Assembly (NCBI GenBank): GCA_900544385.1
Contig: UQVD01000021.1
Coordinates: 1-23,861, forward strand
Direction of reading: 5' to 3'
Source: an uncultured Collinsella sp.
Lineage (GTDB): Bacteria; Actinomycetota; Coriobacteriia; Coriobacteriales; Coriobacteriaceae
DNA length: 23,861 nt
The translations under genes were made by a program, and so were the position numbers. The notes beneath the pieces are model-generated. The model did not search any database. It worked only from the letters and a program-made list of their open reading frames with translations, and was not told where the DNA came from. This document shows, piece by piece, positions 14,420 through 22,485 of the stretch (positions are counted from its first letter, which is position 1; each line of letters starts with the position of its first letter).

Positions 14420-16264
14420 CTAACCCATGACCGACATGGTGAGCAGCACCGCAGCGGCGCAGTACGCTACGCACGAGATCATGACGGCAATAACGTTCAT
14501 GGCAGTGCCCGACGTGTTGAGGTCATGCTCGTCACGCCAGAACAGCACCATCAGGTAAATCACGGCGCTCATGTTGCCAACCAGGCAAATGATGGCAGCG
14601 ATATTAAAGCACCCGGTAAAGAGTTGCTCCTCAAACATGGGCGCATCGGGGAACGCAGCGGTGCGCACCAGCTGGGCGCACAGGTAGGTCACGAGTGACA
14701 GAATCAGGCCCATGCCTGTGCTCTGGAAGAAGAACCCCAGATACGGCTTGGGCTCGTCGTCGTGACCGTCATACTCCAGGAAGTAGTTCTTGACGAACGA
14801 CACCACGCGCGAGGCCGCCAGCAGCACGAGCGGCATGGCGCACATGGGGAACACCACCAGATGCGCGGAGCCGAGCGCCGTTCCCAGCACGGTCGCCATG
14901 ATGCACGACGCGATGCCCCATACAACAACCCAGTACTGGCGATGTACGAACCAGCTGAGCACGTTCGTCGAGTCGTCCGACGCGCTATCGCCCGAGCCGA
15001 TACCGGCGATCTGCAGGTCCTCCTGATGCTCCTCAGCGATAACGTCCATGGCGTCGTCGAAGGTTACGATACCCAGGATATGACGGTTCTCGTCGCAGAC
15101 AGGGATGGCGACCAGGTCGTACTTGGTCATCTCGTCCGTCACGTCTTCCTGGTCCTCGTCGGGCGACACATAGACCAGGTCGCGATAGGCCAGCTGACCC
15201 AGCGTGGCGTCGCGGTCGGCTACGATCAGCGTGCGCAGCGAAAGCACGCCGGTCAGCATGCCGCTCGGATCCTCGGTATAGACGTAGTAGACGCTCTCGA
15301 AGTCCTCGTCGAGCTCGCGAATCGCCTCGATGGCGTCACCGACCGTTGCCGTGGCGGGCAGGGAGACAAACTCCGAGGTCATGATGCGGCCGGCGGTGTT
15401 GTCCTCATACCCCAGCAGGTTACGAATCGCCTTCTCCTCCTTGACGCCCATCAGGCGCAGGAGCTTCTCGGCCTTCTCGTAATCGAGCTCGTCGATCAGG
15501 TCGGCTGCATCGTCCGGGTCCATCATGGCCAGCATCGACGATGCGTCGGTGTCGGACAGGCCCTCGAGCATCTCGGTCATAAGCTCGTCGTCATCGAACT
15601 CCGAGATGGCCTCGGCGGCCTGGGCAGTATCGAGCTGTGCAAACACCTGCGCACGCAGGCGCGGGTCGAGCTGCTCGATAATGTCGGCGATGTCGGCAGG
15701 GTGCAGCTCGCCGAGCGTCTTGTGCGACACCGAGAGTTGAATGTTCTTGGTCGAGCGGTCGAGCAGGTCCATGTAGGACCAAGCGATGATGTCCTCACTG
15801 AGCGGCTTGCCCAGGTGCTTCATAAAGCCTTCGACGATATGCTCGAGCGCGGGGCTGATGGCGCGTAGCAGACCGCGGGCACCGACCTCGGCGCCCAGCA
15901 GGCGCAGCTGATTTTCGCCCGACATGGAAAACTTGATGTCGTTGACGCGCACGACCTTCATGCCCTGCGTGTCGACAATCTGCTTGTTGAGCACGTCGCG
16001 GGCAAGCAAGAGTTCGGTCGGCTGCAGGTACGAAAAACGGATTTCGGTGGCCGACGTCTTAAGGTGTACGCCCGTCTCGTCGATACGGTCGACCCATTTG
16101 CGCCAGCTGATCATAAACGGCGTCTTGCCGGGTCCGCGGAACGCGAGCGACGTCACGTGCGGAAAAACTTCGCCGGTAGCAATACCAAAATCGTTGACCA
16201 CGCCGAGCTTTTCGCCGTCGACGTCCAAGACCGGCAATTTGAGCATCTCACTCAGATAATTCAA
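14420..16264 (-). CDS. PRC-MgtE_N-CBS membrane protein with a degenerate MgtE-like pore domain
   Basis: The product has 614 residues. Residues 1-135 look like two PRC-barrel-like units. Residues 181-285 are an MgtE_N superhelix (LGELHPADIADIIEQLDP, MDPDDAADLIDELD). Residues 290-410 are a CBS pair. Residues 440-612 give five hydrophobic segments. In true MgtE the N and CBS domains bind Mg2+ and gate a pore with a conserved GGNxGxQ stretch and an essential Asp in the last helix. I see neither: 588-606 is hydrophobic with no acid. It is probably a Mg2+ sensor or regulator of the NRAMP protein encoded 8 bp downstream. The start is uncertain: TTG 16264 (GGGAG five bases upstream) or ATG 16246, which follows the stop of a 10-codon upstream ORF by one base. 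Confidence 0.85.
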   Translation of the reverse strand: MNYLSEMLKLPVLDVDGEKLGVVNDFGIATGEVFPHVTSLAFRGPGKTPFMISWRKWVDRIDETGVHLKTSATEIRFSYLQPTELLLARDVLNKQIVDTQGMKVVRVNDIKFSMSGENQLRLLGAEVGARGLLRAISPALEHIVEGFMKHLGKPLSEDIIAWSYMDLLDRSTKNIQLSVSHKTLGELHPADIADIIEQLDPRLRAQVFAQLDTAQAAEAISEFDDDELMTEMLEGLSDTDASSMLAMMDPDDAADLIDELDYEKAEKLLRLMGVKEEKAIRNLLGYEDNTAGRIMTSEFVSLPATATVGDAIEAIRELDEDFESVYYVYTEDPSGMLTGVLSLRTLIVADRDATLGQLAYRDLVYVSPDEDQEDVTDEMTKYDLVAIPVCDENRHILGIVTFDDAMDVIAEEHQEDLQIAGIGSGDSASDDSTNVLSWFVHRQYWVVVWGIASCIMATVLGTALGSAHLVVFPMCAMPLVLLAASRVVSFVKNYFLEYDGHDDEPKPYLGFFFQSTGMGLILSLVTYLCAQLVRTAAFPDAPMFEEQLFTGCFNIAAIICLVGNMSAVIYLMVLFWRDEHDLNTSGTAMNVIAVMISCVAYCAAAVLLTMSVMG

Positions 16265-16280
16265 TGGTGCTCCCCATCAT
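16248..16280 (-). CDS. Possible 10-codon leader peptide before the MgtE-like gene
   Basis: The minus strand encodes MMGSTIELSE from ATG 16280 to TGA 16250-16248, with a strong GGAGG (16289-16285) four to seven bases upstream of its two ATGs. It overlaps the TTG start of the MgtE-like gene out of frame and stops one base before that gene's alternative ATG at 16246, a layout suited to translational coupling or attenuation. It is too short to be sure it is translated. Confidence 0.35.
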   Translation of the reverse strand: MMGSTIELSE

Positions 16281-16478
16281 TATTCCTCCGGACGCGGCAG
16301 CGCGTGCGGCGTCCGGGGGCTTCTGGATATGTATACGCATGCGCGGGCGGCACGCCGCTCGACGCTTACACCCCGTGCATGCGCAAAAAGCACCTGCATG
16401 GGGTCATCGACTGTATGGTCGAGGTTTGGATTTCACCTGTAACCTTTCTCTTGACCCTCATTAACCGCAGTAACTATA
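16265..16478 (-). promoter_or_regulatory. Structured 5' leader of the magnesium module
   Basis: Most of the 328-bp gap 16265-16592 is this leader. A minus-strand -10 TATAGT (16478-16473) would start a ~200-nt leader; the -35 is poor. Three stems follow: TCGAC/GTCGA (16422-16407); a long stem at 16403-16371 (CCCC, TGCA and GTGC blocks, two mismatches); and CCGGACGC/GCGTCCGG (16316-16288), whose 3' arm runs into the GGAGG ribosome binding site and could hide it. It does not match the M-box consensus as I remember it. It may be an unclassified Mg2+-responsive or translation-coupled leader. Confidence 0.45.
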
Positions 16479-16555
16479 GCATCAGCATCGCCCTGCGGCA
16501 TCGAATTTATGCGCTGCACATTGCAGGCATACCAAACGCTGACGCATCCGTGACA

Positions 16556-16595
16556 TAGTCATTGGGGACGTTCCTAAATGACTACCCAATGACTA
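16556..16595. repeat. REP-like hairpin overlapping the deacetylase-like stop codon
   Basis: TAGTCATTGGG (16556-16566) and CCCAATGACTA (16585-16595) form a perfect 11-bp stem. The right arm includes the stop codon of the deacetylase-like gene. The loop contains GGACGTTCC, recalling dispersed GGGGAC-type repeats. It can serve as a terminator for either strand but lacks a T run. Confidence 0.6.
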
Positions 16596-17999
16596 CTCTG
16601 CGGTGTCGTCGTCCTCGGCAAGTTGGGGGAACACGGCGTCCTTGGGCATGGTGACCTTCGTCAGCGAGGTGAGCTTTTTGCTCAGCGACGTGTCCGTCTT
16701 GACCAGGTCGCTGAGCGTCACGATCTTGTAGCCGTCGGCAATGAGGCCGTCGATAATCTGCGGCAGCGCCTCGAGCGTCTGCTCGGCGCATTCGTCTCTA
16801 TCGGTGAGCAGCACGATATTGCCCGGCGTCACCGAATCGAGCACCGTCGAGACCTGCTCGTCGGCACCGTTGAGCAGCCAGTCGCCCGAGTCAATATTCC
16901 ACGAGACCACGGCGGAGACCAGGTCCATCGCATCAATCCAGTTTTGCTCGTCAAAGGCAGCGTAGGGAGCACGCAGCAGCATCGTCTTCACGCCGGTCGC
17001 CGACTTAATCGCATCGGTGCCTTTCGTGATCTGTTCGCGTACCGCCTCACGGTCCTGACCCTTGAGCGAATCGTCGCTGTAGCTGTTGGATCCGATCTCG
17101 CACCCGGCATCGACAATCGCCTTGGCCGTGGCAGGCGAGGCCTCGGCCGCATCGCCCGAAAGGAAGAACGTCGCGGTGACGCCCTTTTCCTTGAGCACCT
17201 GCAAGATCTGCTTGGTAGCGCCGCTCGGACCCTCGTCAAACGTCAGCGCCACGTACTTTTTGTTGCCCTTGGGCGCCACGCTGGCGCACGCAACGACGCA
17301 ATCGGTGGCGGGCACAACCTCGCCGCGGTCTTGTGTCTTGCCCGACTGCTCACCAACCCACACCTCGGAGCGGCCCTGGACACCCCACGTCTGCACATAC
17401 TCGATAGCGCCCGTACCCTCGACCTTGAGCTTGGGCTCGATAACCGTAGCCTGAACCTCGTGCTTCTCGTAGGTGTTACGGCCATCCTTGACCGTCACCT
17501 TCTCGCCGCCCTCAAGTTCGCGGCTATCCCATTTGCCCTGCTTCACGCGCTTACCGTCGACCTTCACCGACAGCTTTTCGCCCCCATGGCGCTTGAGCAC
17601 GCTGTCATCGACGGCCAGCAGGTCGCCTGCGTCGTAGGTGTCAGTCAACTCCTGGTCGTCGATGAGATTCTGCAGCGTAGAGCCCACGCGCACCGCGGTC
17701 TTCTGGCCGTTGAGTTCCACGTCCACGCTGCGGTTGACGTAGCCCACGACGGCAGCGATAAACAGCACGAGTGCGCAACCCACGGCGATGAGCGCATAGG
17801 GCAGGCGAGACGAACGACGGGGCGTACGGCTGTTGCCGATGCGAGCGCTGCGGTCGCTAAAGCCGCGGCTATGGTTGAGATACATCGCGCCGGGCTTACG
17901 GTAACGTTTGCGCTGACCGCTGGGCAGCTGCCCCAGGTCGCGGCGCGCCGTCGGACGCGCACCCGAACGCCCGTTTAAGTTGGATCCGTTTTGGCGCAT
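16593..17999 (-). CDS. Membrane-anchored polysaccharide-deacetylase-like protein, catalytic histidines lost
   Basis: The product has 468 residues: a basic cytoplasmic tail 1-65, one membrane anchor 68-88, small beta-rich repeats 91-200 resembling the DUF348/ubiquitin-like domains of cell-wall proteins, and a NodB-type domain 248-435. Motif 1 is TFDEGP (253-258; usually TFDDGP). Motif 2, usually H-S/T-x-x-H, is SNSYSDD (304-310) without histidine. Motif 3 RAPY (343-346) is kept. Motif 5, usually LLHD, is LLTD (397-400). With the metal and catalytic histidines gone it is probably not an active zinc deacetylase; it may bind glycan outside the cell. AGGG precedes the ATG. Confidence 0.85.
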   Translation of the reverse strand: MRQNGSNLNGRSGARPTARRDLGQLPSGQRKRYRKPGAMYLNHSRGFSDRSARIGNSRTPRRSSRLPYALIAVGCALVLFIAAVVGYVNRSVDVELNGQKTAVRVGSTLQNLIDDQELTDTYDAGDLLAVDDSVLKRHGGEKLSVKVDGKRVKQGKWDSRELEGGEKVTVKDGRNTYEKHEVQATVIEPKLKVEGTGAIEYVQTWGVQGRSEVWVGEQSGKTQDRGEVVPATDCVVACASVAPKGNKKYVALTFDEGPSGATKQILQVLKEKGVTATFFLSGDAAEASPATAKAIVDAGCEIGSNSYSDDSLKGQDREAVREQITKGTDAIKSATGVKTMLLRAPYAAFDEQNWIDAMDLVSAVVSWNIDSGDWLLNGADEQVSTVLDSVTPGNIVLLTDRDECAEQTLEALPQIIDGLIADGYKIVTLSDLVKTDTSLSKKLTSLTKVTMPKDAVFPQLAEDDDTAE

Positions 18000-18020
18000 G
18001 TGCCCTCCCCCATAAACACA

Positions 18021-18050
18021 GCAAGCCGGAGCAACAGGTCTCCGGCTTGC
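18021..18050 (-). terminator. Hairpin between the PRC protein and deacetylase-like genes
   Basis: GCAAGCCGGAG (18021-18031) and CTCCGGCTTGC (18040-18050) pair perfectly with an eight-base loop. The minus strand continues TGTGTTTATG, a weak T tract. It may partly separate the two genes' transcripts. Confidence 0.5.
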
Positions 18051-18071
18051 CTCCCATCATTTGGTACGTCG

Positions 18072-18827
18072 CTATTTTGTAGCTTTTGACGAGCCTCCGC
18101 TCGCCTTTTGGTATTCGTCCTTAAAGGCCTTGAACATGCCGCGCGTCTTGCCGAGCTGCTTGCCCAGTGCGCGACTGCCCTTGTCCACGGCAACCGATCC
18201 CTTGTCATCGAGCACCTTGGCGCCCTTTTTGACCTTGTCGCCCACCACGACGCTGGCCTCGGCGGCCTTGGCGGCCGCACCGCCCGAATACCCGAGCGAC
18301 TTGACCTCGTCCGAGACGACCATCGCGCCGTTCTCGTAGCCGCGCAGCATCGTCGGCGGCACCTGCGTGTCACCAACCAAAACACTCGAAGCAGCACCGG
18401 CGGTCACATAGAATGCCTGCACGATGCCCGAGCGTGGCTTGAACTCAACGTCCGAGCAATAGCCCACGACATCGCCCGATTCCGTGCGCACGTCCATACC
18501 GACCCAGATGATGCAATCGTCCAGGTTGATGTCGAGGCGCTTGGCGGCGGCGGCATCGTACGTGTCCTTGACGTCATCGACCGCAATGGCGCCCTCGTAG
18601 ACACCAATGGCGTCGAGCGCTACGAATCGGTCGGGACGCTCGATCATGCCCGCGATATCGGACTGGCGGACCATAAAGCCGACCACGCGCGTACCGCCCG
18701 GGGTAAAGACCGGAAAGTGAATCTTTCCGAGCTTTTTAGGGCTGCGCGGTGTGCCGTCCTTTTTGGTACGCTTGTCCTCGGTAGGCTTGCGATAGATCTT
18801 GGCGCCGACAAAATCCCCGGCGCGCAT
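18072..18827 (-). CDS. PRC-barrel domain protein
   Basis: The product has 251 residues, no signal peptide and no membrane segment. Two PRC-barrel-like stretches can be seen: about 28-85 (GKIHFPVFTPGGTRVVGFMVRQSDI) and 105-155 (VRTESGDVVGYCSDVEFKPRSGIV). They are followed by an Ala/Lys-rich helical tail (about 180-251). The ATG shares its first base with the stop of the upstream YtxH-like gene (TAATG), so translation is probably coupled. PRC barrels act in RNA processing, photosynthetic reaction centres and membrane-associated regulation; the partner here is unknown. The MgtE-like protein in this window also starts with PRC-like units. Confidence 0.75.
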   Translation of the reverse strand: MRAGDFVGAKIYRKPTEDKRTKKDGTPRSPKKLGKIHFPVFTPGGTRVVGFMVRQSDIAGMIERPDRFVALDAIGVYEGAIAVDDVKDTYDAAAAKRLDINLDDCIIWVGMDVRTESGDVVGYCSDVEFKPRSGIVQAFYVTAGAASSVLVGDTQVPPTMLRGYENGAMVVSDEVKSLGYSGGAAAKAAEASVVVGDKVKKGAKVLDDKGSVAVDKGSRALGKQLGKTRGMFKAFKDEYQKASGGSSKATK

Positions 18828-19216
18828 TATGCCTCGGTCGAGGGTTCCGCAGCCTCGGTATCAGCCTCGACGGCGTTCTCGACCACGACGTCGGCGGCAG
18901 GCGTCACGTTGCCGCCCGAAATGGCGTCGTTGAGCTGCTCGCGCAGCTGGTCCATGCGCTCGCGGGCCAGGTCGACCTTGGCGCGCAGGTCGTCGGTCTT
19001 GGCGTCGACCATCGGGCCAAAGTCATTCACCGCAGCACGGGCCTCCTCGGCGCTGTGCTCGTAGGTGTCGCGCATATTGTCCCAGGCGTCGTTGGCGATA
19101 TCGGCAGCCATGGCGCGGGTCTCGGCGCCCGAGCGCGGGGCCAGAGCAACGCCGACAATAGCGCCGGCAGCGGCACCAAAAAGTGCGCCGGAGACAAAGC
19201 TGAAAGTCTTACCCAT
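18827..19216 (-). CDS. YtxH-like membrane-anchored protein
   Basis: The product has 129 residues. A single Gly/Ala-rich membrane segment (about 4-26, FVSGALFGAAAGAIVGVALAP) is followed by a long charged helix, the plan of YtxH-domain proteins, which are general envelope or stress proteins of unclear function. The tail is acidic. The ATG at 19216 lies seven bases after GAGAGG; an ATG two codons upstream is also possible, and the longer reading from 19288 crosses the likely promoter. It is coupled to the PRC-barrel gene by a one-base overlap. Confidence 0.75.
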   Translation of the reverse strand: MGKTFSFVSGALFGAAAGAIVGVALAPRSGAETRAMAADIANDAWDNMRDTYEHSAEEARAAVNDFGPMVDAKTDDLRAKVDLARERMDQLREQLNDAISGGNVTPAADVVVENAVEADTEAAEPSTEA

Positions 19217-19267
19217 GATCATTCCTCTCCTGCGGGCACGTCGGTGCCCACCGTTTGAATGCTGTCC

Positions 19268-19273
19268 ATTATA
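19268..19273 (-). promoter_or_regulatory. -10 box for the YtxH/PRC operon
   Basis: A perfect TATAAT on the minus strand sits about 50 bases upstream of the YtxH-like start. No -35 consensus is seen at 16-18 bases. Confidence 0.45.
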
Positions 19274-19352
19274 CCCGCAGCGCATCACTTGCCGCTCCGC
19301 TCATCTGCGTACGGCAAAGGCGCAGGTACGTGATGGTGATAAACGCGTAGGC

Positions 19353-20186
19353 CTACTCCTGAGGCATAGCCGGCATGGCCACCGTGGCACCCGGGTCCTC
19401 GCCGGCGCCGTCCACGAGCGGCAGGCCGCCCTCATGCGCAGGTCCTGCCGGAACCGTCGCCGCACCGCCAAAGACGGCAGCGGAGGCCTCGTGGTTCTCG
19501 GCAACCGCGCCCTCGGTATCAATCGCCACCTGGGGCTCGTCGTCAAAGTTGGGGACGCCCTGGGGCTCGGTGGGAACGGGCTCGGCGGTCGCGTCGGCAA
19601 CGGGCTCGGCATCGACCGGCGCATCGCCCTCGTCAGCGCCCTCGTCCTCGGCAGCATCTTCGCCGTTCGCAGCGGCAACGGCCTCGTGAGGATCCTTGCC
19701 CTCGGCCTCGGCGCGCATGCCCAGCACCAGGTTGCGCAAGCCCGCGACCGTGCCTTCCACGTCGGGGGCAGGCTGGTCGGCGTGCAGGTACGCCCAGTCC
19801 ATCATAAAGGTGGCCGACGACAGCGCACCAATGGCCAGTGCGTCGTCGGGGCACGAAAGCTCAACCTCAAAGACGCGCTCGTCGTGCTCGCTTACGCGCG
19901 TGCGGCCGCACGAGATGCTACCGGCAAGACCGGTCTCGTTCATGAGCTCAACCGTCACATGCTCAAGCAGATGGCAGAGCTCGGTCTGGCCCATGCAGTC
20001 CTGGAACTCGCGACCGGAATCACCCAGGCACAGGTGCTTGGCAATCGCCGGCACCAGGTAATACACGCGCGCCGTGGCCTCGATATCCTCCGAGGTCATG
20101 AGCGGCATGCCGGGGTTCACCAGCACATGCGCGCAGATCTTGTCCTCGCTGACGGTGACCTTAAGGATGTTGAACAGGCCTGCCAT
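19353..20186 (-). CDS. Stand-alone protein resembling the cyanophycin synthetase N-terminal domain
   Basis: The product has 277 residues. The first ~160 follow the pattern of the N-terminal domain of cyanophycin synthetase: a His and Cys in IAKHLCLGDSG, then TELCHLLEHVTVELMNETG (compare LGHVxEHVALELQ), then GRTRV and an Ala-rich helix. The ATP-grasp and Mur-ligase-like domains of that enzyme are absent. Residues ~165-277 are acidic, Ala/Glu/Pro-rich and probably disordered. It starts 24 bases after the CorC-like stop with GGGGAG upstream, so the two are one operon. The similarity was seen by eye; the function is unknown. Confidence 0.5.
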   Translation of the reverse strand: MAGLFNILKVTVSEDKICAHVLVNPGMPLMTSEDIEATARVYYLVPAIAKHLCLGDSGREFQDCMGQTELCHLLEHVTVELMNETGLAGSISCGRTRVSEHDERVFEVELSCPDDALAIGALSSATFMMDWAYLHADQPAPDVEGTVAGLRNLVLGMRAEAEGKDPHEAVAAANGEDAAEDEGADEGDAPVDAEPVADATAEPVPTEPQGVPNFDDEPQVAIDTEGAVAENHEASAAVFGGAATVPAGPAHEGGLPLVDGAGEDPGATVAMPAMPQE

Positions 20187-20210
20187 AACTCTCCCCTACT
20201 CTTCCTCGCC

Positions 20211-21584
20211 CTACTCGTCGCCATCGTGCGGATCCACAGAGCCCGCACCCGACGCCGCCGGCTTCTCTGCCGAAGACTCGGAATCCTTCTTATCGGTTTC
20301 GGCCGGAGCGATCACGCGAATGAGCGAGATGCGCTGGCCACGCATCGACTGCACTTTAAACTTGTACCCCGCGACCTCAAACACCTCTCCGATGTCGGGC
20401 ACCGAGTCACAAAGCTCCAAGATCCAGCCGGCGATGGTCTCATAATCATCGCTTTCCTCGAGCGGCCAACCAAGCTCAATCGCGTCATCGCACGAAAAAC
20501 GCCCATCAACGAGCCACTCGCGGCGCGAAAGGCGCGTGAGATACTTGTTGTCGGGGTCGAACTCGTCCTCGATCTCGCCGACGATCTCCTCGACGATGTC
20601 CTCGATGGTGATAATGCCGGCCGTACCGCCGTACTCGTCCACGACCACCACGATCTGGTCGTGCGAGGTCTGCATCTCGGACAGCAGCGGCAGGATGTCC
20701 TTGGTGTCGGGTACAAAGGTGGCGTCGCGCAAATAGCTGGCGATGGGCTGGTCGCCCTTGCCGTCGAGCGCGGGCTGGATCAGGTCCTTGATGTGCGCGA
20801 TGCCCGCGACGTTGTCGGGATCCTCGTGATAGACGGGGATGCGGCTAAAGCCGGTCTGGCGCATGGTGGACAGCACGTCGGCGACCGTCTCGTCGTCCTC
20901 GCACATGGTGGTGTCCACGCGCGGCACCATGACCTCGCGGGCAACGGTGTCGCCCAGGTCGAAGATCTCGTGGATCATGCGCTTTTCCTCGTCGAGCAGG
21001 TCGTCCTGCTCCGAGACCATGTACTTGATCTCTTCCTCCGAGACGTTCTGGCGGTCGTCGGCGCTCTTGATGCGCAGGATGCGGGCCAGGCCATCGGAGC
21101 AAGCGCCGGTCAGCCACACGAGCGGACGGGCGATCTTTTGGAACACGGAAAGCGGGCCCACGACCTGCTTGGACACGCCCTCGGCATTGGCCAGGCCGAT
21201 GCGCTTGGGGACGAGCTCGCCGATCACGATGGATACGAAGGCGACCGCGACGGTGATGATGACCGGCGCCAGGCCGCGCGCGATGGCGGAGAGCGGCGCG
21301 ATGCCAAAACTCATGAGCCACGTGGCGAGCGGGTCGGACAGACTCGTCGAGGCGACGGCGGACGAGGCGAAGCCCACGAGCGTGATGGCGACCTGGATGG
21401 TGGCGAGCAGCTGGTCGGAGTCGGCAGCCAGCTTAATGGCACGCTCGGCGCGCTTGTCGCCTTCCTCGGCCTCGTGCTCCAGCACGGCGCGCTTGGCCGT
21501 GGTGAGCGCCATCTCGGACATAGAGAAGTAGCCGTTGATGAGGGTCAAAACGAGGGTGGTGATAAGGGAGATGGTTATGTCCAT
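20211..21584 (-). CDS. CorC/HlyC (CNNM) family protein
   Basis: The product has 457 residues. The CNNM (DUF21) membrane domain is about 1-190 (NGYFSMSEMALTTAKRA, IGELVPKRIGLANAE). A CBS pair spans about 205-325 with VMVPRVDTT and EYGGTAGIITIEDIVEEIVGEI. The CorC_HlyC domain is about 345-430, with an acidic/Ser-rich tail. The family is linked to Mg2+ (and Co2+) efflux or tolerance. The ATG at 21584 starts the first hydrophobic helix; the 79-codon extension above it is not family-like. The ribosome binding site is weak (a GGAGG lies 15 bases away). It heads an operon with the cyanophycin-synthetase-domain protein, near the NRMT/MgtE-like pair. Confidence 0.92.
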   Translation of the reverse strand: MDITISLITTLVLTLINGYFSMSEMALTTAKRAVLEHEAEEGDKRAERAIKLAADSDQLLATIQVAITLVGFASSAVASTSLSDPLATWLMSFGIAPLSAIARGLAPVIITVAVAFVSIVIGELVPKRIGLANAEGVSKQVVGPLSVFQKIARPLVWLTGACSDGLARILRIKSADDRQNVSEEEIKYMVSEQDDLLDEEKRMIHEIFDLGDTVAREVMVPRVDTTMCEDDETVADVLSTMRQTGFSRIPVYHEDPDNVAGIAHIKDLIQPALDGKGDQPIASYLRDATFVPDTKDILPLLSEMQTSHDQIVVVVDEYGGTAGIITIEDIVEEIVGEIEDEFDPDNKYLTRLSRREWLVDGRFSCDDAIELGWPLEESDDYETIAGWILELCDSVPDIGEVFEVAGYKFKVQSMRGQRISLIRVIAPAETDKKDSESSAEKPAASGAGSVDPHDGDE

Positions 21585-21694
21585 CGGGAGTTTCTCGAAC
21601 CTCCAAGATTCGGGACGTCGGATTAAAACGTTGACGGCGGATACGGCAATTGCACCGGCGCCCAAACAAGGACGCGGGCGCGCAGGCGTGGTCG

Positions 21695-22378
21695 CTAGAT
21701 TACGAAGAGGATCACCGCCATGAACTGGAAGATGCTGCCGGCGAGTACCCACAGGTGAAACACGCTGTGAAGATAGCGCACGTTTTTGGCGATATAGAAC
21801 GGCACGCCCGCGGTGTAGCACACGCCGCCGACGGCGAGCAGGGCAAGTGCCACGGGGTTGAGCAGCGCCACAAGTTCGGGCAGCTTAAAGACAACGAGCC
21901 AGCCCATCAGCAGGTAGACCAGGCCGCTTACCCAGTGCGGTTGACGCTCGCGCATAAAGCACTCGAGGGCGATGCCGATAATGGCGATGGCCCATACGGC
22001 AAAGAACAGCACAGCGCCGCCGTCGTTTGCGAGCGTGATGAGGCAAAACGGCGTATAGCTGCCGGCTATGAGCAGGTAGATGCAGCCGTGGTCGATGATG
22101 CGAAACACGCGCTTGGCGCGCGCGGGCTGAATCGCGTGGTAGAGCGTGGAGGCTAGATATTCGAGGATAATGCTGACGCCATAGACAATTGCCGCGGCCA
22201 TGTGGGCCGGGCCTCCGCCGCGCAGGGCAGCGAATACGATCAGGAGCACCAGACCCGCGATACCCAGCAGGCAGCCGACACCATGGGTGACGGAGTTCAT
22301 GATCTCCTCCCCCACTGTGTAGTGCGGAACGGCCGCGGTCTTGGGTCGCGGCTTAGAACTGTCGCTCGAATCGGACAT
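21695..22378 (-). CDS. Hemolysin III / PAQR-family membrane protein
   Basis: The product has 227 residues and seven predicted membrane segments. The family histidines are visible in STLYHAI, IDHGCIYLLIAGSYTPF and LHSVFHLWVL, probably a metal site as in PAQR receptors. In bacteria the family (YqfA/HlyIII) is tied to membrane lipid homeostasis, and the haemolytic name is historical. The ATG at 22378 is chosen with GGAGG 11 bases upstream; a TTG six codons earlier would place the start inside the ribosome binding site. It is divergent from the alpha/beta hydrolase gene and 110 bp upstream of the CorC-like gene, with which it may be co-transcribed. Confidence 0.92.
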   Translation of the reverse strand: MSDSSDSSKPRPKTAAVPHYTVGEEIMNSVTHGVGCLLGIAGLVLLIVFAALRGGGPAHMAAAIVYGVSIILEYLASTLYHAIQPARAKRVFRIIDHGCIYLLIAGSYTPFCLITLANDGGAVLFFAVWAIAIIGIALECFMRERQPHWVSGLVYLLMGWLVVFKLPELVALLNPVALALLAVGGVCYTAGVPFYIAKNVRYLHSVFHLWVLAGSIFQFMAVILFVI

Positions 22379-22485
22379 GCCGGTTACATCCTCCAACGTA
22401 AAGAGTTCTCAACACTATATCAAAGCGTCTAGGTACGTGCGAAATTTGCACCATACGTGACCCTTTGTTTACCCATTCTTTGTCT

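Noticed and set aside
16265..16478. M-box or cobalamin riboswitch in the leader of the magnesium module
   Set aside because: The conserved GCUGCUGCCC-type core of the M-box is missing, and the short AGGTGAAATCC similarity to a cobalamin element lacks the rest of that consensus.
16451..16480. Plus-strand TTGACC-N18-TATAGC promoter
   Set aside because: It would read only antisense into the deacetylase-like gene, and the opposite-strand TATAGT explains the same bases with a gene to serve.
19065..21626. 853-codon open frame on the plus strand
   Set aside because: It lies antisense to three well-supported genes, its sequence is low-complexity His/Arg/Asp/Gly typical of antisense frames in GC-rich coding DNA, and it has no recognisable domain.
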